From positions 1 through 9,517 of the forward strand of contig CAIUQW010000036.1 in the NCBI GenBank assembly GCA_903901395.1: a stretch of DNA of 9,517 bases, written 5' to 3'. The position numbers were made by a program, and so were the translations under genes. Every line of letters begins with the position of its first letter. The first letter of the stretch is position 1. Shown here piece after piece: positions 5,019 to 9,517 of this stretch. Below the pieces are notes generated by a model. The model ran no database searches. It worked only from the letters and a program-made list of their open reading frames with translations, and was not told the DNA's origin. This stretch comes from an uncultured Chlorobiales bacterium. Lineage in GTDB: Bacteria > Bacteroidota > Chlorobiia > Chlorobiales > Chlorobiaceae.

Positions 5019-6152
5019 CTACTCCACGCACTCCACCACCGTATCGTGCAACACCGGCCTGAACTTCCTGATCTTGATATTCTCCGGCGTTGGCCAAACT
5101 CTGTTGCTCAATAATATCACCGCTAAATCTTTCTCTGGATCGACCCAGATGCTGGTGCCGGTGAAGCCGAGGTGGCCCCAGGAGGTGGCGGAGAAGCGGT
5201 GGCCTGCGGATGATTTGCCGCCGGGGGTGACGAGGTCCCAGCCGAGCGCTCTCAGGGCGTCGGTGCGCTTCAGGAAGCGCTTGACCGTCGAGGCTTTGAT
5301 GTAGCGTTTGCCGTCGAGTTCACCGCCGTTCATGAGCATTCGCACCAGCTTTTGCAGGTCGCCGGTGGTGGTGAAGAGACCGGCGTGGCCTGAGACGCCT
5401 CCGAGCAGCGCGGCGTTTTGGTCGTTGACGAGCGGGCGGGGGCGCGGGAGCGTCCAGACACCATCCTCGCCGGTCGGCGCGATGCGGGGCGTAAGGGACG
5501 GTGGCGGCGTGAACATCGTGGAGTTCATGCCAAGCGGGGCGGCGAAGCGGGCGTGGAAGTTGGCGGCGAGGCTCTTGTCCGTGATCTGTTCGACGATGCT
5601 GCCGAGCAGCATGAAGTTGAGGTCGCTGTACTCAGTCTTCGTGCCCGGCGCACTCACGAGCGTGTCGCGGTCGATGGCTTCCAGCGCTTCGTCGCGGTTG
5701 GCGCAGGTTTCGGCGAAGTAGGCGTGCGCCCGCAGGCCCGAGATGTGGCGCATGAGCTGCTCGATGGTGATCCGCTCCTTTCCGTTTGCTGCGAATCCGG
5801 GGCGGAAGCGGCTCACCGGCGTGGCGAGATCGAGCGAGTCGCGCTCGACGAGCTGCATCGCGATGCTCGTGGTGACAACTGCCTTGGTGAGCGACGCAGC
5901 ATCGTAGATGGTCGTCGTATCCGCTGGAGCGCTCGCCGGATCGTAGGTAAGTCGCCCAAACGCTTTGTGATAGACCGTCTTGCCATGCAACATCACCGCG
6001 AGGCTCGCGCCGGGAAAGACGCTATCCGCGACGGCGCGTTTCATGAGGCTGTCGAGAGCTGCGAAATCGGGAGTTTTTGCTTCCGCCGTCAGCGCGGCCA
6101 TCATCAAGGCCACGCTGACGAGGATTGTAAGGAATGATCGAAGCGCATTCAT
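5019..6152 (-). CDS. Exported serine beta-lactamase-like hydrolase (class C/PBP4* family)
   Basis: This serine hydrolase of 377 residues belongs to the beta-lactamase/transpeptidase-like superfamily; relatives act on beta-lactams, D-amino-acid peptides or esters in the periplasm. It starts with a signal peptide (MNALRSF, hydrophobic core 7-21, likely cleavage after AEA at 23-25). The nucleophile motif is Ser87-Leu-Thr-Lys90 (SLTK), the second motif Tyr175-Ser-Asp (YSDLNFMLLG), and the third HLGFTGT (327-333), replacing KTG. Other family signatures are RHISGLRAH (135-143 region) and LGGVSGHAGLFTT. YSD and HLG are more typical of cell-wall or esterase-type members such as YbbE and the domain fused to NagZ in Bacteroidota than of true AmpC, so resistance should not be assumed. 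I chose the ATG at 6152 over an upstream ATG at 6200 because GGGAGG precedes it by 6 bases and it begins the signal peptide directly. It converges with the PIN-like gene. Confidence 0.88.
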   Translation of the reverse strand: MNALRSFLTILVSVALMMAALTAEAKTPDFAALDSLMKRAVADSVFPGASLAVMLHGKTVYHKAFGRLTYDPASAPADTTTIYDAASLTKAVVTTSIAMQLVERDSLDLATPVSRFRPGFAANGKERITIEQLMRHISGLRAHAYFAETCANRDEALEAIDRDTLVSAPGTKTEYSDLNFMLLGSIVEQITDKSLAANFHARFAAPLGMNSTMFTPPPSLTPRIAPTGEDGVWTLPRPRPLVNDQNAALLGGVSGHAGLFTTTGDLQKLVRMLMNGGELDGKRYIKASTVKRFLKRTDALRALGWDLVTPGGKSSAGHRFSATSWGHLGFTGTSIWVDPEKDLAVILLSNRVWPTPENIKIRKFRPVLHDTVVECVE

Positions 6153-6158
6153 CGCGAA

Positions 6159-6164
6159 CCTCCC
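6159..6164 (-). promoter_or_regulatory. Shine-Dalgarno for the beta-lactamase-like gene
   Basis: On the - strand GGGAGG stands 6 bases before the ATG at 6152. It decides between this start and an in-frame ATG 48 bases further upstream. Confidence 0.75.
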
Positions 6165-6230
6165 GTATCCAGAACGATACCGCAAACGGACATTGAACAT
6201 AGATTTATCCCGGAAAAATCTGTCATTCTC

Positions 6231-6258
6231 TTGTAGGGACGGGTTTCGTGCCCGTCCT
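6231..6258. repeat. Hairpin of REP/MITE-like type between mlaD and the hydrolase gene
   Basis: GGACGGG (6237-6243) and CCCGTCC (6251-6257) form a perfect 7-bp stem with a 7-base loop, flanked by TTGTA on one side and TCTTAC on the other. The unit resembles the short palindromic intergenic repeats starting TTGTAGGG that I recall from several bacterial genomes; that copy number cannot be tested here. It lies 43 bases after the mlaD stop, so it could stabilise or end the mla transcript, but there is no T-tract on the - strand. Confidence 0.5.
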
Positions 6259-6300
6259 CTTACTCTGTCTGTCCATCGCGAGTCTCCTGCCGGAAAAGGC

Positions 6301-7179
6301 TCAGAAGAGCGTGAAACGAACGTAGCGATTCGGCCTCTTTTTGAGGTCCGTCATGAGCGAGTCGAGCGAGACCAGCGTCTTGCTCAGGTTGTTGTAGAGC
6401 GCCGGATCGTTGTTGAGCTTGCCGAGCGTGCCTTTGCTGTCGTTGAGCTGCTTCATCAAGGTCTCGGTCTCGGCGGCGGCGTTCCGCAGGTTCACGATGG
6501 TTTTCTCGGTGTTATCGGCCAGCGATTTGTCGTTGATCAGCTTCGGCAGCAATCCCTTGCCGTTGTGAAGTTCCGCGCTCACTTTGGTGAGTTCGTCCGA
6601 ACTCTTGCGCAGGTTCGCCACGGTTTTCTGCAAATCCTCGCCCATCTGCTTGTCCGAAATGAGCCGACCCGCCGGGCCTTCGCCGTGGTTGAGGTTGTCG
6701 AGCAGCGTGTTGAGCTTCTCCATCGTCTGCTTCGCGTTCGAGGTCAGAGCGGCCAGCCCCTCCTCGGGCACGAGCTGGATAAAGTCCCCCTCCTGAACCG
6801 GCTTGCCGTTTCCCGCCGTGATGTCCACGTATTTATCGCCGAGCACGCCGAGGGAGCGGATCGAGGCTTTCGAGTCTTTGGTGACGAGGGCGGCGTATTC
6901 GTTCTGCAATTTCAGATCAGCCACCACGAACAGCGAGTCGCGCTGGGTGGTGAAGCTAAGCTTCGAGACGCTGCCGATCTTCTTGCCGGAGACCGCCACG
7001 AAGTTGTTTTCAGCAAGGCCGTTAACGTTAGTGGTCAGAATCCTGATGGTCGTGACGCCCGAGAAAACGCTGGTGTTCTTGCCGATCACCAGGCCGAGAT
7101 AGGCGGCGAAACCGATGCCGAGCAGGAAAAAGATGCCGGTTTTCAGGTCGCTCCACTTCAGTTCTTTCAGGTTTATCAT
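6301..7179 (-). CDS. mlaD: MlaD-like MCE-domain lipid-transport protein
   Basis: This is the substrate-binding MCE subunit of an MlaFED-type transporter, anchored in the inner membrane with the MCE ring in the periplasm, where it shuttles phospholipid or other lipid between membranes. The 292 residues show one N-terminal transmembrane helix (about 13-33, GIFFLLGIGFAAYLGLVIG), one MCE domain (about 38-122, with NVNGLAENNFVAVSGKKIG and the SIRSLGVLGDKYVDI core) and a long helical tail. The tail carries three consecutive 41-residue repeats beginning at 166, 207 and 248 (G-x-G...KLINDxxL), and ends with RPNRYVRFTLF, as in many MlaD proteins from Bacteroidota and Chlorobiota. It lies 24 bases after mlaF, with only a weak GGAA ribosome-binding site. 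MlaC, MlaB and MlaA homologues are not in the window. Confidence 0.92.
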   Translation of the reverse strand: MINLKELKWSDLKTGIFFLLGIGFAAYLGLVIGKNTSVFSGVTTIRILTTNVNGLAENNFVAVSGKKIGSVSKLSFTTQRDSLFVVADLKLQNEYAALVTKDSKASIRSLGVLGDKYVDITAGNGKPVQEGDFIQLVPEEGLAALTSNAKQTMEKLNTLLDNLNHGEGPAGRLISDKQMGEDLQKTVANLRKSSDELTKVSAELHNGKGLLPKLINDKSLADNTEKTIVNLRNAAAETETLMKQLNDSKGTLGKLNNDPALYNNLSKTLVSLDSLMTDLKKRPNRYVRFTLF

Positions 7180-7203
7180 GCTTTTCCGATGCTTGAATAG
7201 GTA

Positions 7204-7941
7204 TTAAAGTTCGAGGATCTTGTCCGACAGGATCGAACGGATGAACGGATGCTCCGACTCGTGCAGTTGCTCGGTCGGGCCGTCGAAGATGATTTTGCCC
7301 TGGTAGAGCACGGCCACTTCGTCCGCGATGGCGAAAACGTCGTCGATGATGTGCGTCACGAAGACCGCGCCGAGGTCGTTGCTCTTCTTGAGCGAGGCGA
7401 TCAGGTTCAGAATCTTGCGCGAACTGACCGGGTCGAGACCGGCGGTCGGCTCGTCGAAAAGGATCGTCTTTGGATTGAAAATCAGCGCCCTGCCGATGGC
7501 CACACGCTTCTTCATGCCGCCGCTGAGGCTTTCGGGAAGCTGATCCTCGTAGCCTTCGAGTCCGGCGAAATGAATCTGCTCCGTCACGCGGCGCTCGATT
7601 TCATCGTCAGGCAGGCGGAGGTTCTCTCGCAGAAAAAAGCTCATGTTCTGGCTGATGGTCATCGAATCGAAGAGCGCGTTGCCCTGAAAGACGATGCCCA
7701 TCTTGCGCCGGATCGGATAGAGATCGGCCTCCTTGAGCGGGGTGATGTCCACGCCATCAACGAAGACCTGGCCGCCGCCGTTCGGTTTGATGAGGCCGAG
7801 CATCAGCTTGATGACCGTGCTTTTGCCGACGCCGCTCGGGCCGAGCACCGCCTTGATGGTGTTGTCCCTGACGGTCAGCGAAACCTTGTCGAGAATGACC
7901 CTTTCGCCGTATTTCAGCGTGACGTTTCTGAGTTCGATCAT
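7204..7941 (-). CDS. mlaF: MlaF-like ABC ATPase of the lipid transporter
   Basis: This is the cytoplasmic ATP-binding subunit that drives lipid transfer through MlaE and MlaD. The 245 residues contain every ABC motif in order: Walker A GPSGVGKST (34-42), Q-loop Gln86 (VFQGNALFDSMT), signature LSGGMKKR (139-146, the SGGM variant typical of MlaF/Ttg2A), Walker B ILFDEP (160-165), D-loop GLD (168-170) and switch His197. The DEPTAGLDP segment and the FDSMTISQNM stretch after the Q-loop are characteristic of this subfamily rather than of drug exporters. It begins one base after the mlaE stop (TAAgATG), so the two are translationally coupled. Nothing is missing that would impair activity. Confidence 0.95.
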   Translation of the reverse strand: MIELRNVTLKYGERVILDKVSLTVRDNTIKAVLGPSGVGKSTVIKLMLGLIKPNGGGQVFVDGVDITPLKEADLYPIRRKMGIVFQGNALFDSMTISQNMSFFLRENLRLPDDEIERRVTEQIHFAGLEGYEDQLPESLSGGMKKRVAIGRALIFNPKTILFDEPTAGLDPVSSRKILNLIASLKKSNDLGAVFVTHIIDDVFAIADEVAVLYQGKIIFDGPTEQLHESEHPFIRSILSDKILEL

Positions 7942-7942
7942 C

Positions 7943-8740
7943 TTATTTCATGAAATCGAGCACGATCTTCGAGACGTAGAAGTTGGCGATGAGCACCAGC
8001 CCCGACGAGGCCACGATCCCCTTGATGGTCGAGCGCCCCACGCCCGCCGTGCCGCCGCGAGCCGAAAAGCCGTTGAAGCTGCTGACCAGCGTGATGATGA
8101 TGGCGAAGACCGGAGCCTTGAGGAAGCTGACGACGAAATCCTTGGGCGCGAGCCTCGGGTAGATCGAGTTCCAGAAGATGCCGGGATCGAGTTTGTGGTA
8201 GACCTGCGCGACAAGAGCGGCGGTCTGCAACCCCGCGAAGTCGGAGAGGGCAACGAGTGGCACGAACATGATGAGCGCGGCCAGCAGCCTCGGCATGACG
8301 AGCTTGGCGATGGGATCGGTGCCGAAAGCGCGCAGGGCGTCGATCTGCTCGGAGATCTGCATCGCGCCGAGTTCCGCGCCGTTGCGCGATCCGTAACGGG
8401 CCGAGAGCATGAGGCCCATGAGCAGCGGGCCGAGTTCGCGCAGCACTGCATTCGAGGTGGAACGCCCGAGCATTGTTTTCGCGCCGAACTCTTCGAGCAG
8501 GTTGCCCACCTCCATCGACATCAGGCCGCCAATAGAGATCGAGCTGACCAGCACGATAGGGATCGACTCGACTCCGCAGATGAGCGCCTGATCCAGCACG
8601 TCACGCCAGTAGCGCTTCGCCTTGGGCAGGGTGAGGAACGATCTGAGCGCGAAGTAGAAAAACTCCTGCATGGTCAGGATCAGCTCTTTCAGGCTGAGCA
8701 GCTTCCTTTCCACGAAGTTACCGGTAAGCGTCAGAGGCAT
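7943..8740 (-). CDS. mlaE: MlaE-like permease of the lipid transporter
   Basis: This is the integral membrane subunit that forms the transmembrane core between MlaF and MlaD. The 265 residues show the MlaE/YrbE layout: an amphipathic N-terminal region (1-50), then about five hydrophobic segments, near 58-78, 99-115, 150-178, 205-222 and 243-262. The conserved cytoplasmic block runs RELGPLLMGLMLSARYGS (101-118) then AELGAMQISEQIDALRAFG (122-140), followed by TDP and MPRLLA. EQIDAL is the family hallmark and contacts the ATPase. The ATG at 8740 gives the family's normal length. Its ribosome-binding site is weak, but an extended -10 promoter lies about 65 bases upstream. It is first in the mlaE-mlaF-mlaD order. 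Confidence 0.93.
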   Translation of the reverse strand: MPLTLTGNFVERKLLSLKELILTMQEFFYFALRSFLTLPKAKRYWRDVLDQALICGVESIPIVLVSSISIGGLMSMEVGNLLEEFGAKTMLGRSTSNAVLRELGPLLMGLMLSARYGSRNGAELGAMQISEQIDALRAFGTDPIAKLVMPRLLAALIMFVPLVALSDFAGLQTAALVAQVYHKLDPGIFWNSIYPRLAPKDFVVSFLKAPVFAIIITLVSSFNGFSARGGTAGVGRSTIKGIVASSGLVLIANFYVSKIVLDFMK

Positions 8741-8768
8741 AAATTCAGGTTCTATTCATCGAAAATTC

Positions 8769-8790
8769 GCGCCGACTCGGCAAGCGGCGC
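8769..8790 (-). other. Stem in the leader of the mla transcript
   Basis: GCGCCG (8769-8774) and CGGCGC (8785-8790) pair as a 6-bp GC stem between the predicted transcription start and the mlaE ATG. On the - strand it is followed by GAATTTT, so it faintly resembles an attenuator or the end of the PHP gene transcript. The evidence is only the dyad and its position. Confidence 0.35.
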
Positions 8791-8804
8791 TGTTTCGCGG
8801 TGCA

Positions 8805-8832
8805 AGTATACCAAAACTTGACCGATTTTCAG
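8805..8832 (-). promoter_or_regulatory. Extended -10 promoter for mlaEFD
   Basis: Read on the - strand, TATACT (8805-8810) is preceded by TGG, giving the extended -10 pattern TGnTATAcT. A CTGAAA (8827-8832; four of six matches to TTGACA) lies 16 bases upstream. This is a housekeeping sigma-70-type promoter and would give a leader of about 55-60 bases before mlaE. It is the best promoter in the window and indicates that mla is expressed separately from the PHP gene. Confidence 0.6.
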
Positions 8833-8850
8833 GGATCGCCATCAAAAATC

Positions 8851-9517
8851 TCATTTCTTCCCGTCCGTAACGAGACGGCTTTTCATTTTGGTGACCCATT
8901 CGTAGGGAATCCATATCTGGCCGAAATGGTCTTCGTGATCCTTCAGGCCGTGGTAGTCCGACCCGCCCGAGAAGAGCAGAAAGTACTCGTTGGCGATTTC
9001 GCGGTAGTAGTTCTGGCGGTACGCATCGTGTGACGGATGGATGATTTCGAGGCCGTCCAGCCCGAAAGAGATGAGCTGCCGGAGGATTTCATCGGGCACG
9101 TTCTGCGCCGGATGGGCAAGAAACGACAGGCCGCCCGCTTCGTTGACGAGGCGAATCACCTCTTCAGGATGCGTTTCAATGCTTTTGACGTAAGCCGGGC
9201 TGTGCGAGCCGAGGTATTTGCTGAACGCTTCGCTGAAGCTCTTGACGAAGCCGCCATCCTGAAGCACCGCCGCGATGTGCGGACGCCCCACGCTGCCGTT
9301 CTGGGCTTTCATGATGATCTGTTCGATCTCGATCTTGACACCCATCTTCGCCAGCTTCTGCACCATGCGCTCCGCCCGCTCCGTGCGGAGAGAACGGCAG
9401 TGGTCGAGGTAACGCTTCAGCTCCGAGTGCTGATAGTCAAAAAAATATGCGAGGATATGTATGTCATACCCTTTGTAGGCCGAGCTCATTTCTACACCGG
9501 GAATAAGCTCCAGACCC
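8851..9517 (-). CDS. PHP-domain phosphoesterase/5'-3' exoribonuclease (RNase AM/YciV-like), 5' end outside the window
   Basis: This is the C-terminal 222 residues of a PHP-domain metal-dependent hydrolase; the frame is open to the window edge, so the start and the first metal-binding His motifs are missing. The first visible residues are GLELIPGVEMSS (codons at 9516-9481), matching the PHP GxExIPGVExS motif with its metal-binding Glu. Numbering from the Met of that motif (9489), other ligand positions are His11 (IHILAYFFD), His71 (VGRPHIAAVL), His126 (LSFLAHPAQ) and Asp178/His180 (GGSDYHG). The helical insert between them (about 20-120, including KYLGSHSPAYV) follows the plan of E. coli YciV/RNase AM, which trims 5' ends of rRNA and dephosphorylates 3',5'-nucleotide bisphosphates. 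I place it in that family with good but not complete confidence. An internal ATG at 9489 is not the real start. Confidence 0.85.
   Translation of the reverse strand, partial: GLELIPGVEMSSAYKGYDIHILAYFFDYQHSELKRYLDHCRSLRTERAERMVQKLAKMGVKIEIEQIIMKAQNGSVGRPHIAAVLQDGGFVKSFSEAFSKYLGSHSPAYVKSIETHPEEVIRLVNEAGGLSFLAHPAQNVPDEILRQLISFGLDGLEIIHPSHDAYRQNYYREIANEYFLLFSGGSDYHGLKDHEDHFGQIWIPYEWVTKMKSRLVTDGKK

Noticed and set aside
5418..6137. Open frame on the + strand across the beta-lactamase-like gene
   Set aside because: It is antisense to a gene with signal peptide and SLTK/YSD/HLG motifs, and its own translation has no recognisable motif.
6153..6200. Longer N-terminus of the beta-lactamase-like protein from an ATG at 6200
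   Set aside because: It would bury the signal peptide behind an Arg-rich leader, and the good Shine-Dalgarno belongs to the ATG at 6152.
5980..7200. 406-codon + strand frame across mlaD
   Set aside because: It is antisense to a complete MCE protein; Val/Glu/Arg/His-rich translation typical of a mirror frame.
7249..8821. Two + strand frames opposite mlaF and mlaE
   Set aside because: Both are mirror frames of genes with full ABC and MlaE signatures.
1..9517. tRNA, rRNA, CRISPR array, transposase or integrase
   Set aside because: I looked for cloverleaf elements, regularly spaced direct repeats and recombinase motifs (DDE, tyrosine recombinase) and saw none, so the islands carry no visible mobility gene in this window.

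Overview
The window looks like chromosomal DNA of a Gram-negative bacterium, most likely a green sulfur bacterium (Chlorobium/Chlorobaculum type). This is an inference from protein flavour: an MlaE-MlaF-MlaD set, a Chlorobium-like HicB ending in a GRL-YA tail, and GC-rich core genes broken by AT-rich islands. No rRNA or other marker confirms it. There are two compositional classes. GC-rich housekeeping-like DNA covers about 1200-2700 and 5020-9517. Visibly AT-rich, accessory-looking DNA covers 1-1150 and about 2790-4965, although the small DUF2442 gene inside the second block is closer to the host.

Layout. At 35-952 is a UDP-GlcNAc 4,6-dehydratase-like SDR (FnlA/CapE relatives). It is translationally coupled to the start of a glycosyltransferase-like gene (942-1217) that loses its family resemblance after about 60 codons. 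Close to that point the composition changes and a GC-rich FtsX/MacB-type ABC permease begins (1214-2485) with no ATPase partner in the window. The left edge therefore looks like the broken end of a surface-polysaccharide cluster joined to core DNA. From 2494 to 4965 follows an accessory patch, all on the + strand: a lone HicB-type antitoxin, a PIN toxin with an overlapping ribbon-helix-helix antitoxin, a DUF2442 protein, and a 345-residue AT-rich protein. The last carries the acidic residues of a PIN nuclease at its two ends with about 250 residues of unrecognised sequence between them. It is the best candidate here for something undescribed.

The right half runs on the - strand and converges on the patch at about 4966-5018. 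Reading in transcription order from the right edge: the 3' part of a PHP-domain phosphoesterase/exoribonuclease, then mlaE, mlaF and mlaD (inner-membrane lipid-transport ABC system) behind a good extended -10 promoter, then an exported serine beta-lactamase-like hydrolase. A 7-bp-stem hairpin of repeat-element type lies between mlaD and the hydrolase gene.

How they work together: MlaE (membrane), MlaF (ATPase) and MlaD (periplasmic MCE lipid carrier) should form one complex. The PIN and RHH proteins should form one toxin-antitoxin pair. The SDR and glycosyltransferase remnant belong to sugar-nucleotide and polysaccharide synthesis. The other genes have no visible functional partner here.
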